From Canna indica (taxonomy: Eukaryota > Streptophyta > Magnoliopsida > Zingiberales > Cannaceae), in assembly GCA_034359265.1 (NCBI GenBank), contig CP136892.1:84374001-84438000 (forward strand): a stretch of DNA of 64,000 nt, read 5' to 3'. The notes beneath the pieces are model-generated. The model had not been told where the DNA came from, did not search any database, and was given only the letters and a program-made list of their open reading frames with translations. A program made the position numbers and the translations under genes. The stretch's first letter is position 1, and every line of letters starts with the position of its first letter. Below are positions 34,524 to 47,385 of this stretch, piece by piece.

Positions 34524-35135
34524 TAGGAGCGAAAATATGTCAGACTTTCGCCTTAAAAAATCATGCATATATAGTAATAAATTGGTCTTGACTTGAATTG
34601 GTCTTGACCAAGTCAGGTCTATATAGTAACAAATTAGTCTGAGCCTGACCTATGATCTATTATAGATTTTTTTTCTTGATCTAAGTCTGACCTATTCATT
34701 AGTTTGGCATAGCCCGTGATCTGTTTATAAAGCATATAATTTAAAATATTTCATACAGATAAAAAACTAAAAATATATATCAAACAGACCGAAAAACATT
34801 AAACATGCATGTGTTTCGATGGAAAAACAAGCCCGAAAGAATGTTGGTGTAGTGGCAAGGTAGCTGACAATAAGTGAATTATCCAAGATATGCAAGTTCA
34901 AATAGTAGCTTTGATATTTTAGTCAATTATATAATATTATATATGCACATCACCTTAATCGGCCAAGGCTGGCCTGTCAGGCTCAATAGGTTTTAAATTG
35001 AGCCTAGGCTTGACATGATAAAGAAAGTAGGATTTGAAGTAAGCATGAGTCTTATTTTATTTTTAAATAGGCTAGGCCAAACGCCCTGTTAGGTCATAGG
35101 CTCCTCACAGGGCGTCTGGCCTATTTCCACCCCTA
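34524..35135. mobile_element. hAT-type MITE, TAGGGGTGGAAA family, copy B, with 8-bp TSD
   Basis: The left end is TAGGAGCGAAAATA. The right end GCCTATTTCCACCCCTA reads TAGGGGTGGAAATAGGC on the minus strand. The flanks are identical 8-mers CTCATAAG at 34516-34523 and 35136-35143. The interior is rich in GGCC words and related to copy A. No transposase. Confidence 0.82.
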
Positions 35136-35143
35136 CTCATAAG

Positions 35144-37741
35144 CTAGCATAGAAAATGAGGACTATTAGCTCAATATCTCATGAATTTTGATAAGGGATC
35201 ATGGTCCTAGCTACGAGAGAACAACGAGCAAAAGGAAGAATTGGTGCATCGAGTGGGTCAAGCACGACTTGCTCATGATTGTTATCAACGAAGCCATAAA
35301 CGCGGTTATGATTCTAACCACCCACAACATCAACCCACGTTGCAACGTCAAACTAACCTTGCGGTGGACCCTATTGCTACGTCACGATACACGTGTATGG
35401 CTCCTATATAAATTGAAAAAAAAATATTATTAATTATATGAATTCAATGATATACTAACTAATAAATTGAAGTAAATAAAAGTTTGACTTATTATTGGTA
35501 ATAAATAAAAGTTTGACTTATCACAATAATAACGACTATCCTACCTATATAATTGTGTTGCCCCTACCGTTGATGATGTGTCTTCTCGAACACCTCAATT
35601 GAAGTGACCGCCAGACGATCGACGTATCATTGGAAATGCAAGTCTACCGGTGAATATATATGCAAATAATGATACTTATCATTCACCGCTAGCTCAAGCA
35701 TAAAGAATGAGACCGACCTACCTGTATAACAGGGCACCAAGCTCTCGACCTCGAACATGCCACTTCATGCTATAGTCAATCAAGGCTTGTTAATGGATAA
35801 TAAAAATAAATAAAATAATTAATTAATTGTACTATTGATTAATATATTATTAAAAAATGAACAATAATTATCAAATTAACATATCAATTAACCAATTGCT
35901 TAATTTAAAAAAAAACAAAAAAATTAATGTAATTGTCGGTCGAGGTCAAAGCATCTCTAATAGACAATGTACAAGTGGATGGTGCCGACAATCATCGACG
36001 ACTTCCATAATTAGAGTTTTGGCTCCTAAATGAATGATGCAAGAAAAAGACCTAAACAAATACATACCTAAATTTTGTTGGACGATGATGACTCTTCGAT
36101 AGCTAGATGGGCGACAATTCTTCGACTAACGACGCAGATTAGTAGGATCAGCATCAATGTCGGTGAATGGCAACGAGAAGAGGAAGGAAGAGAAAATAAA
36201 AAGTGAAGGATCTTAAGCGTGACACGATGTTAAAATTACTGACGATGGCTTAAGTTGGCCATCACAAATTTGTCTCATAGTGATATCATCTTATTCTTAT
36301 ATGTATTAGTTATATTCGACAACTTGCTCGCGTATTGCTAAGTATTCGATAATGATTATTTGAAAATAAATAAATTAGCAACGACAAGTGCAACTAACTC
36401 TACAATATTACAAATAGCAACAACTCCTGTATATAGTTGTCGATGATAAGCCGAGGCAATTAATTGAATTTTTAGTAGTGCACGAACCTTGGCCGGTTGA
36501 ACAAATGTTGCATTTGGAATTTTAGGTAGCCTATGAATCGATGTGATAATATCTACTTTTCTTTTGCTTTCTCTAGATAAGTAAAATTATTTTTTCTCCT
36601 TTTTGAAAAAAAGGTTTGAAGGTAGTTTGAAGTTAATCAATAGTAACAAGTAACAACAAATGTAGTGAGAAGGCTAAGGTAGGTGTTCATCCATTGGATC
36701 ACTTTCATCCAATGTAGTGAGAAGGCTAAGGCTAAGGTAGTCGACTATCCCATCACTACAAAATATGTTTATTTGAAATTTGCATTTGACATAAGCGTCG
36801 ATTTTTATTCAAGTGAGTGATTAATCTATAAATTTCGCAACATTAATCAATATTAATATAAAATAGTTTTTGTTTTAAAATTTTATAATATATTTAGTCC
36901 TACATCCCCGATTAAAAAATATAATCCATTGATATCAGCGCCACTAATATAGGCGCCAATATCCAGATACTTTCCTCCTTTGTTTTTGGCTAAAAAAATG
37001 TCTATATATTCATTTATGAATCTACTCGATGTAGACGGATCTCGAAAATTTTACTAGTATGGACAAATTGATACATAAATTTTTTAAAATTCACGTTTTA
37101 AATTTGCACCACGATAGAGGCGGTCTATTCTTCTAAAAAAATTTAAATAATCATCCGCGTATCTAATTGTTAAAAAATTATTCATATATCTAGCTATCTA
37201 CTCGATAAATTCGCTAAAAGATTTTTTTATTTATCTTTTAAAAAAAATTAAAAAATTATTAGAAAAGTTGTTGGTATTTTGACCATTAAAAAAAGAAATA
37301 AAATATAAATAATTTGTGTTAAAACTTTGACCATAAAATATAAATAATTTGGGTTAAAGAAGAAAAAATTGTTGGGTAATTACATAATATTTTGATTAAA
37401 GTAATCAAATACTGTATATTAAAATTGAGGAAATATGTACAAAGAATGTCACATATTACAGATGGTTTGTTTCCCTTCTCTATATTTTATTCCCTCCTCC
37501 ACAAGGATACTAATGTCCTCACGCAGTGGCTGGAATGAATTCCTTGGGGGAGGCGACCGGAAGATTATGTTGATTCTCATTATAGGAAGGAAATATTAAT
37601 TACAGGAAGAAAAATTACGTTGATTCTTTGGGGTAAAAGCTATAATGACGGCAAGAAGTGGGGCTGAAAGTTTATTGGGGCATGCAAATAATATAAAGTA
37701 CTATATCTACGAGTTTTTAAAAATTAATTTTCAGTGGGGGC
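35144..37741. other. repeat-rich DNA, unclassified
   Basis: No gene recognised. TTTTTAGTAGTG at about 36471-36482 and CACTACAAAA at 36754 resemble CACTA-type termini, and 36200-36480 has GACGATGG- or GTCGATGATAAG-like words common in CACTA subterminal regions. No matching complete pair with target duplication was found. Confidence 0.35.
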
Positions 37742-38830
37742 TGTTGGGTGAAATGGCATACTAGAGGAGGATGAATAATATGTTTACTAATTCTTATTGT
37801 CTAATTCTGATTTTAATTATTTCTTTGATTACTTAGGCAAATCGCTATTTATCGACTAGATGCAGAAGCAATAAATGATAAAGCAATTAATATAAACAAG
37901 ATATCAATGCAAACACAAGAATTTATAGTGGTTCGACCTTAATATCTACTCCACTATCTAAGCACCTCGCTTAGGATTTTCAAACTTAGTTTACTAGATT
38001 AAATAATTTTCCTTACACAGAGAACTTTGACTAGAAGAGTCTCACTCTCAACCTAAGGCACTTTCACACTCGGAAGTCTTTGCCTTCTTATCGAGAGCAC
38101 TCTTCCACCTCAACCCTAAGGGATAACTCAACAAATCCTAGCAAACTACGTTTATACCAGTGAATTTAAACTTCAAACACCAAGGCTACCATCCAATTTC
38201 AAGACCTACAATCTAGATCTTACACAAACTCAAATCCAATAAATAAACACGTTCAAATAACAATTAAAATTATACTAAAAAGAGCTTAAAAAGTAAACCA
38301 AGATTAAATGCTCTTTTCCAAGCCTTCAACTTGCCAGTAAATGAGCTTGAGTCGTAGCAGAGTTGAGGAACAGTTGGCGCTTGAAGAAGAACATTGACGG
38401 AAGAGCAGAGCGCGCTGCAATCGATCTCTTTGAAGGCTTAAATCATTTCTTAACATGCTCAATTAAATCTGTAAGAAAGAATTAAAGGAGTTAGATGAGG
38501 GATATTTATAACATCTCAAAGAAACGTAGCTCAACGGGCGGAAAACTAGCAGTTACCACCGTTCGATCGCATGCCGGTCGATGTCGATCGACCGACCAAT
38601 CGATCGGTTGAGTGATCGTTGGCTCAACCTCTCTGTGCGGTCAACCGACGGGTCGACCTCCAGACGCGATTCCTGCGATTCGCAGTCCGATCGATCGATC
38701 GGTTGACCGATGCACCCTCTGCCAAATTTTGGCTTCAGTCGGTCGATCGCCCGATCGACCGAAGTAGCCACTGCCAATTTTTGACACTGTTCGATCAACC
38801 AACCGGTCGACCGAAATGCCACTCAATTTG
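37742..38830 (+). mobile_element. LTR-family copy 1 (incomplete)
   Basis: Begins TGTTGGGTGAAATGGCATAC and continues with blocks shared with the copy at 40255-41563: a line near CTAGAGGAGGATGAATAAT, then ATTTATAGTGGTTCG, TACTCCACTA, GAGAGCACTC and AACTCAACAAATCCTAG. It ends in a TCGATCGACC-rich cluster (38574-38815). The 3' end CCAACA is absent, so the copy is truncated. Confidence 0.7.
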
Positions 38831-39489
38831 ACGTTGGGTTTTGATTAATTTTTTGTAGTGAATGGTGTTTACTTTTCAAGCCCAGCGCACATATTCAAAG
38901 AGACATATGTCCATTCGGATGCTCCCTTATATATGGTCATGTTTGGTTGACATGCGAAGTAATTTTTTTGCTAAAATCTCTACTTTCCTTATGAATTTCT
39001 AACGAAGTATCAAAAATATATTTGGTTGACATGAAATAACTACACAAGAAGTTGCACTTCCTATACCACAACATATTTAGTTGACATAAATACTTGTACT
39101 CCCTTCAAATGGTCAAAATTAATATCATACGCTTATAAATTAATATTTTTATTTTGACATATATTTTAAATATACAATAAATATATTTTTTCATATATAA
39201 TTATAAAGTAATTAACATATAAAAATAATAATTTTTATTTGTAAATTTCATATAAGTTGGACGGCACGTACTATCACTTTGGGTCCAGTCAGATTAAGCT
39301 CAAAAGCGCCCACATTCATGAACCAGACTCAAGTCAAGCCAGACAACTAAGCCCGAGAGCTCCATCTAGCCATACAAGGACATTTGCATCCTCATTAATT
39401 ATGAGGATTCGTCATCACGAGCCTGACATCTCCAGGATTAGCCTCGACCCATTAAAGTGTGTATTTTGTTGTTATTTTCATTGTATATC
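38831..39489. other. intergenic repeat remnants
   Basis: Contains several copies of TTTGGTTGACAT (about 38945, 39023 and a variant at 39071). No gene recognised; the frame at 39257-39499 shows no family. Confidence 0.35.
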
Positions 39490-39965
39490 AAGTATGTAAA
39501 CCTATGTTGCTATGTTTAATTGTTTGATTGAGTGATAGCCTTTGTGTTTGATGCTTAAATCCACTGGTTAACTTAGTTTACTATGATTAGTGATTGTTGT
39601 CCCTTAGGGTTGAGGTGGAAGTGTGCTCTCAGTAGGAAGATAGAGACTTCGGGGTGTGAAAGTGTCTTCGGTGTGAGATCATCATTGTAAGAGAAACGAT
39701 ATAATTTAGTAAAGTTATAAGTTTGGAAATCCTAAGTGGGGTGCTTAGGTGGTGAAGTGGGTATTGGGGCCGAACCACTATAAATCCTATTATTTGCATT
39801 GCTTACTTTGAGTTTTGTTTACTTGAATTGTTTATTTGCTTCCGCATTCATCTAGTTGAGTTGAACTCTTGCCTAACTAATCTAGAAATGATTAAAAATG
39901 AATTTATGTTAAGTAATTAGCAAACATACTATTCATCCTCCTCTAGTATTGGTCATTCGACTTAT
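39490..39965 (-). mobile_element. LTR-family copy 2, inverted and truncated
   Basis: On the minus strand it carries the same order of blocks as copies 1 and 3 (ACTAGAGGAGGATGAATAG, TTTATAGTGGTTCGGCCC, CACTTCACCACCTAAGC, GAGAGCACACTTCCACC). It lacks the TCGATCGACC cluster and the far end. Confidence 0.65.
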
Positions 39966-40254
39966 AGTGGATGTCCTTGTATGGTCGGGGGGAGCCCTTG
40001 GACGGAGTTATCTTGCTTGATTTGAGTTTGGTTCATGAGTGTGAGCGTTGTTGGGCCTAATCCAACCGGACCCAAAAATACTAATTCAGTCCACAAAATA
40101 TTATTATTTTTATTAGATTGACATGCATATAATTATATAATCATTTTATTTTTGTAAAAGTAATATAAAATAAAAATATTGGAATAATAAGGATAAAATA
40201 GTTATTTTACTTGATGCAAAATATAGGAACTACAACTTAGTACATAGTGGGAAG

Positions 40255-41563
40255 TGTTGGTGAAATGACCACACTAGAGGGGGATGAATAATGTGTTATA
40301 TAATCTTTTCGCCTAAATTCGATTTATCAATTTTAATTATTTTCTTAGGCAAAACACAATATAAGATAATTATGTGCGAAAACAAATAATAAGACAATTA
40401 AACAAATACAAGAGAGGCAATGCTAACACAATGATTTATAGTGGTTCGGCCCTAATGCCTACTCCACTACCTAAGCATCATATTTAGAATTTCCAAACTA
40501 GTTTAACTAGATTAATTAGTTTCCCTTACAAATAGGACTTTACACCGGAAAGTCTTCACTCTCAAACCGAAGGCACTTCTACACTTGGAAGTATCCCGCC
40601 TTCCTACCGAGAGCACTCTCCCACCTCAACCTAAGGACAACTCAACTAATCCTAGTAAACTACATTTACACTGGTGGATTTAAACCTTAAACACCAAGGC
40701 TACCACCCAATTTCAAGACCTAACAACCTAGGTCTTTACAAGCTCAAATATAATGAAATAATTCACAAAAATACACAAATAATGGAGCAAATAAATAATA
40801 CAATAAGTATTTAGCTTCAAACACGAGTCCTAGTTCCTCTTGATGCCTTAATGATGAATCGTTCAAAGCTTGAATGCAAGATCAAGGATGTATCATGGAA
40901 ACTAGGGTTATCAAAGGGATGACTCAAGAAAAGCTTTGAGAATGATAAAAAATGGCTCAATAGAATCATGGATCATCGGAGGAAGGCTCCCATGGTCTTG
41001 TATTTATAGACTATGAAGAGAAGAAAGAACTCCCCTCTTCTCAATGGGCAGTTTTTTGCCCGTTACCGATCACCGATCGCTTGCTGATCGATCGTCGATC
41101 GACCGACCGAGCGACCGAAGGCTTTCTGCCGTTTCCTGGCAACCTTCGGTCGACCGATCGGTAGATCGAATTGGCTAGTGCCATTTTTTGACCACATTCG
41201 GTCGATCGACAGGTCAACCGAACTTGGGTTCAGCTTGATTTTTTCAGCATTTTTCTTGTGCACTTCGTTTCCGGGTTTTGGCCTTCAATGTGCGTCAACT
41301 TGAAGAGTTTTCCATGTATTCTTTAGACTCGTCCAAGACATCTTTGGTGCACACGTCGAACTTCTAGAGATTTTCGTGACGAACCCGAACGCGTCGATCA
41401 ATGTCCTTCTGATTTTCGGATTTCTTTGATATTTCCGATCGAGGACATCGATCAAGTGCTAATCGATATGGATCCTGAAAATATTTCTCAATAAAACATT
41501 AGTTTCATATTTGTTATCATCAAAACCGAGATTAAGACCAATGTAGAAAACCTTAGGCCAACA
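40255..41563 (+). mobile_element. LTR-family copy 3, probable solo LTR
   Basis: Begins TGTTGG (40255-40260) and ends CCAACA (41558-41563), the TG...CA inverted ends of an LTR, length about 1.3 kb. No gag-pol or second LTR is found next to it, so it is read as a solo LTR. The 5-bp flanks (GGAAG and GAAAC) do not match exactly. A cluster of GATCGACC-type words lies at 41065-41225. Confidence 0.65.
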
Positions 41564-41734
41564 GAAACTCAATAAGTGACTTTTTATATATGTACTTTCA
41601 CATGTTTCTCACTTCTTATCAACTAAATAACATTGAAAGGTGATGTTTTTAGAAGTCATACTTCCCACGTAACTCTAACCAAATGAGCTCATAGTATAGG
41701 CAACCACACAACCACATGCAGGCGTGGCCGAGGT

Positions 41735-42743
41735 TAGGGATGACAGTAGATCAGATATAGTATCAATATTATATTATCTGCATCCACACCACATCTGCAT
41801 TTGCACCGTAGTTTAATTAAAAATTAATAAAATAATATATTTAATAAAAAACCAATCGAGTAAAATGATAGTTTGGACCTACTTGTAACTTAGTGGTTAG
41901 ATATTTGAATATGCTTTTAGTAGGTCTTGAGTTCGATTCCTGGTTATAACGCTTTATGCTATGTATGCTTGCAAATCCTCCTTGTGCATATAAATTCCTT
42001 ATCTATGTACGTCTTTAATGACTATATTATAAAACTATTTTTAAAATAATAATAATTACTATATATAACTTATAATATCTATGGTGTAAAATATAGGGAT
42101 GACAACAGTTCGGTTAACCATATATTTTTTGTGGATAACTGAAATTGAAATTGAAATTGTTCAAATTTAAAAATTAATATTTGAAATCAAAATTAATTCA
42201 TTATCGATTATTCTCCGTTTATCCGAACTAAACTAACCGGATCAGATAGATGTGGTTCTTCGTTTAATAATCGAATAATCGATTATCCAGTTACTAAATG
42301 GATAACCGATTATTAAATTAATAAAAATACACAACAAATAAACTTATAGTCAGTTTTACTTATCGTTTATCCATGAATCGATAATCAAAATCGAACTAAA
42401 TTTAATTAGTTTTTCAAATTCATTAATCGAAAATGAAAGTGAACCATTAATTGTGGTTCGTTGTGGTTAATTGGTTTCAATTGCCATCTATAGTAAAATA
42501 ATATATATGTTATAATATAGTGGTAAAATGATAATTACATATATATGTAGATAATTAATGTGGTGGAGATATAGATCAGATACGGTGTGATCCGTGTCCA
42601 TATCCACATTTGCGCAAATAAAAATTTTCTACATAATATATGCATTCATAATTTCATATGGTTCATACTCTTTTTTCAAAAAAATAATAAATCTATTCAA
42701 AAAAAATAATATCCAACGGATGAAAGTAAAATTGTCATCCCTA
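41735..42743. mobile_element. hAT-type element with perfect TIR and 8-bp TSD
   Basis: Perfect 11-bp terminal inverted repeats TAGGGATGACA (41735-41745) and TGTCATCCCTA (42733-42743) are flanked by identical 8-mers GCCGAGGT at 41727-41734 and 42744-42751. The subterminal word AGATCAGATA recurs near both ends. Inside lie a family-1 SINE (41873-42055) and a weaker inverted pair (about 42094-42490) around CGGTTAACC. No transposase ORF. Confidence 0.82.
41873..42055 (+). repeat. SINE, family 1, plus orientation
   Basis: A-box-like TAACTTAGTGG, B-box GAGTTCGATTCC, then ACGCTTTATGC and a 3' end TTATAAAACTATTTTT. This is the clearest tRNA-like copy of the family. It is nested in the hAT-type element 41735-42743. 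Confidence 0.65.
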
Positions 42744-42751
42744 GCCGAGGT

Positions 42752-43118
42752 GCGAGGACAACAATTATTAGAGGTATGAGCATGAGGCTAGAAGAGGAAA
42801 AAAGAATGAGGAATGAAAATAAAATTACAGATTATGTTTATTAACTTTATTTATTAAATTTTTATTTTTTAAAAAATAAACAAATAAAATAAAATAATTC
42901 TATTTTAAAGAGAACATGAAATAATGTTATAGGTAATTAATGTTATATATAGGAGTGGGAGGGGGGAGGAGATGTTGCCTTTTTCTCTCATGCTAAGTGA
43001 AAAAATTTTAAATAAAAGGAGGTCAATTCACATGTTGATTTGAGTATCTTTGGTTATTAAATTTTAAATTATTTTAAAATAAAATAAAAATACAAAATAT
43101 TTTATTTTAGTAAAAAGA
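42752..43118. other. AT-rich intergenic stretch
   Basis: Nothing recognised. Confidence 0.35.
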
Positions 43119-43374
43119 TGAGGAACATTACATAGGGGAGAACGATTATACTTTTTTTTCTTATATAAATATTTTTAAAAAAAAATAAAAGAGGAACAAA
43201 TTTATATATCGGACGGGACAAGTTTATCTTTTCCCTTGTATAAGCGGAGGAACATTATATAGGGGGAGAACAATTATACTATTTTCCCTTATATAAATGA
43301 TTTTTTTAAAAAAATGGAAGGAGGACAAATTTATATATAGAATGGGACAAGTTTATCTTTTCCCTTATATAGGC
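43119..43374. repeat. tandem duplication of about 128 bp
   Basis: Two adjacent units begin GAGGAACATT at 43119 and 43247 and share GGGACAAGTTTATCTTTTCCC near their ends. The units differ by small changes, so the duplication is not recent. Confidence 0.75.
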
Positions 43375-45298
43375 GAAATTTTTTAAGAATGATGCATATC
43401 TAATAGCTCCGCCCCTGATTTTCAACGCTCAATTTTCAACTTATTTAATTTCTTCTTTTAAAAAATACATATTTTTATTATAAAATTTGATGTTGAATAT
43501 TTATCCTTCATATTTTACAAAATTCATAAATATCAATATCATTATCATTTATATAACAAATTCAAATATATTATAATAAATCATGACCCTTCATAACGAA
43601 TAATTTCAAATATTTTATTCTATATTTTATTCTTCTTATCTAAAATTCTCTTTAATAGCTTCTAAATAGAAAAAGAAACATATATTAAGAAATTGGTGAT
43701 TGCATATTTGTAGTATGTTTGTGATAAACATAACTTGAAACGTATTTGAATTGATTCATCACCAAAGGCATCAAGAAGAGCTAGTAGCTTGGTTTGAGAG
43801 CTAAGTTGTGTTTGGTTGATTAATATTGCTCTCATTTGTTTGTAATTTCAAGTGTTTTTTTCTTGCTTCAATTCTTAAGCTTTTTTAGTTGATCTACGGT
43901 GTTAGATATATCAAGGTTGAGTAATTGTCTTGGTGTACACAGAGACATAAATTCACTTGTGTATCTAGGTTTTAGGATTGTCTTGGAGTTTGAGGTGGGA
44001 ATGTGTCTTCAGGGAGAAGGTTGTACACTTCTAATGTAAATCCTCTTGTAGGAACATTAATAACCTAGTGATTTGTAGAAATTCTAAACGAGAAGCTTAT
44101 GTGGTGGATGTAGGTCTGCTTGGTCAGAAGCTTAACTGCTACAAATTTGTGTGTTTGCATGTTGCTTAATTGTGTTTGTGCTTATTCCATATTGCTCATG
44201 CTAGGGTTGAGCATGGACCGGTTAATCAATCCATTGATAATTTTTTAAATCAATCCATTAGCATTGATTTTTCAAAATTATTAACCATAAATTGATCCAT
44301 TAACTTCGACAATTAACCGGTACTTCGGTTTTAGTTTTTACTATTCGGTTAACCAATATTTTTTTAATATATAAAATTAATAAAATTATACAACTTGCAA
44401 AGTCCATTTCAAATGTTGAAAGCACTTTGAAATAAAAAATGCAAATCAAACATAATATTCATAAATAAAAAATCAAAAGAAAGATATCATCCTCACAAAT
44501 AATTGCAATAATTGGATATGTTCAGCATAAAATTCAAATATTTGTCTAGTACGTAAAAATATGTATTATAATATTTGAGAGACTTGTGTATCATAATATT
44601 TATTCATATTTTAAAAAATATATAATTGATCAATTGATGAGAATGAAATATAATTTAAATATAATGTATTACTTTATATAAATTTTAAAAAAAATAATAT
44701 TATTAAATTAAAAGTGTAAAAAATTAAAATATTATATATATGAACTGATATATTGTATACTTGGTTAACCATGGACTAAGGATTCATATCTATAATTGCT
44801 CATATATTGTATTAAAAAAGCACTTAACAAAACAGCAAAAGAAATCCTAATTTGAGTATATATGTATATATCCTGAATAGGAAAGTTATAAAATATTTCT
44901 TATTAATCATGATTCCACTTTCCTAAAGAAGGCAAATACTTTCTTAAAAGTCACCCCTCCTGCCCTCTCTTTTAAACCACCCACCTATTATAGATAAACA
45001 TTAAATATTAATTATAAAAAATGATGAGATTTTATAGAAACCTTTAAAAAATTTCTCATCATAAGAAAGTAAAAATCAACATTGAATGAATCTGGTTAAT
45101 TATTAATATTAATTAATTCCCCACCCTATTTAAATATGCTAGTTTGACTAATTTCATTCAATTTGGTTGTCCATATGTTGTGCTAAGTTTTAATTCCACC
45201 CTCTCCAAAAAAGAGAGAACAAGCACACATGCATGCATTAATTAATTCTCATATTACCATATTCCTCTCTCTTTTTTTTTCATTTTGTAATTAATTAG

Positions 45299-45363
<65 letters not shown>

Positions 45364-45699
45364 GCTTTCTAATTAATTTGATGGTAATTAGATGGATGAG
45401 GTTGATTTGTGTCATCAAAATTTAATTTTTGAGACTCATGCCTGCAGTTAATTGCTTGTGTAGTTCTTGCAATAGTTATTAGCATTGATTAACATTAATT
45501 ACATAGATGTATATTTATTGTTTTATTTAATATTTAGCTATCATATTCATATGCTAACTCTGCAACATTTAATTCTGTGGCCAAATGCTAAAAGAAAGTA
45601 CTAAATTAATTATTACACCGAAATTAATTCTATTTTTGTCATGATTCAAATTTAAGAAAACCTAAATTACACCATTATTTATTTATTGAGAAATGCTAA
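43375..45699. other. repeat-rich DNA without a gene
   Basis: 43720-44200 vaguely resembles an inverted, much diverged member of the LTR family (GAGGTGGGAATGTGTCTTCAGG). 44202-44800 is AT-rich with a CCGGTTAATC-type start. An (AT)n tract lies at 45301-45359. No ORF of interest. Confidence 0.35.
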
Positions 45700-45852
45700 A
45701 TCTTCCTCACTCATGTGTCTAATAATCATTCTAATAATACTCATATATAATAATGTGCCCATGATTATTGATAAAATTATCACTCATGTCATTGTGAGTG
45801 ATTAGAATAATTATTAGGCTGATTTTTAGAAAAATATTGCAAAACTCTTATT
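45700..45852. mobile_element. foldback MITE, copy 2
   Basis: Same architecture as 11890-12045: TCTAATAATCATTCTAA at the left arm, TTAGAATAATTATTAGG at the right arm, inner TGTGAGTG and right flank GCTGATTTTTAG. It is more AT-rich than copy 1. Confidence 0.72.
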
Positions 45853-45931
45853 TATTATATCATATTATATATTGACTTGGATCATTCATTAACGCTGATG
45901 GAATCTTTGTATTTAGTATTATGTTATGATA

Positions 45932-46990
45932 GCCTTAATATAATAATGTTGAAAATTCAAGTGAGGAAGGTTTACAATGAATATTTAGGATTCTCGAAGG
46001 CGAGGAATTAAGAGCATAACGACGGATGAAAATGCTTCTAAAAGTTGAAAACAAGTGCATATTTAAAATTTCCTAAGTAGGTTAAAAAAATATTGAATCC
46101 ACCGCTAAATTTTTGGATATAGATAAAACTTGACGAATTATAATATATATATCTTAATTACTATCCCAAAGTTGATTAATTATATGCCGAGTGCGAGTCC
46201 AGATAATATAATAATGATGAAACTTCAAATGAGGAAGGTTTACCGCGAATATTTAGGATCTCGAAGGCGAGGAAGGACATAACGAGGGATGAAATGCTTC
46301 TAGATGTTGAAAACAAGTACATATTTAAAAATTCGTAAGTAGGTCAAGAAACTATTGAATCCACCGCTAAATGTTTGGATACAGATAAAACCCGACGAAT
46401 TATAATATATATCTTAATTACTATCCCGAAGTTGATTAATTTTATGCTGGGTGCGAGTCCAGTTAATATAATAATGATAAAAATTCAAATGAGGAAGGTT
46501 TTACCGTAAATATTTAGGATTCTCGAAGGCCAGGAAGGGCATAACGAGGGACGAATTGCTTCTAGAAGTTGAAAACAAGTACATATTAAAAAAATCCTAA
46601 GTATGTCAAAAAATATTGAATCTATCGCTAAATTTTTGGATATAGATAAAATCTGACGAAATATAATATATATCTTAATTACTATCCCGAAGTTGATTAA
46701 TTATATGCCAGTTGCGAGTCTGGTTAATATAATAATGATAAAAATTCAAGTGAGGAAGGTTTACAGCGAATATTTAGGTTCTCGAAGGCGAGGAAGGGCA
46801 TAACAAGGGACGAAATGCTTCTAGAAGTTGAAAACAAGCAAATATTTAAAAATTCCTAACTAAGGAGGTCAAAAAAATATATATTGAATCGGCCGCTAAA
46901 TTTTTGGATATAGATAAAACCTAATGAATTGGAATATATATCTTAATTAATATCCCGAAGTTGATTAATTCTACGCCGAGTGCGAGTTCA
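45932..46990. repeat. tandem array, four units of about 265 bp
   Basis: The anchor GAGGAAGG occurs at 45963, 46231, 46491 and 46752 (periods 268, 260 and 261). Each unit also has TTCTCGAAGGC or TCTCGAAGGCG, TTGAAAACAAG, CCGCTAAAT, GATATAGATAAAA and GTGCGAGT in the same order. Units differ by scattered substitutions and small indels. No coding frame is conserved. Confidence 0.9.
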
Positions 46991-47335
46991 ATGGACTCGC
47001 ACCTATGATGTGTTGATCTCTCTCTAATTTTCTCTTTCTTTATTTTTTCATTTAATGAAGAGATAGAAAGCGATAGTCGCGTGTTCCGGCAAAGCTAAAA
47101 ATGATTGATCTCGTGGAGTCAACGTTGAAGATAATGCAGTAATATATAGCCTGAGATTACTCAGGAGTCAAACGTTGACTCTTCTCGTGCTGGGCAACGA
47201 TAGGCAGCTTTCAAGTTTGAAGTTATACACAAATTATAATATGTGCTTCAATTGATTCGTACGTACAGTATCTAAGTGATAAAGTTCTGCTTAATTTCCT
47301 GGTACGAGGAGACAGTAACTAAGCAGTGATCGATA

Positions 47336-47385
<50 letters not shown>

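Noticed and set aside
36754..38860. Complete CACTA transposon from CACTACAAAA to TTTTTTGTAGTG
   Set aside because: Flanking 3-mers (CAT and AAT) do not match, and the proposed right end lies beside a truncated LTR copy, so the pairing is probably accidental.
45932..46990. CRISPR-like array
   Set aside because: Units are about 265 bp, fully repetitive without unique spacers, in eukaryotic DNA.
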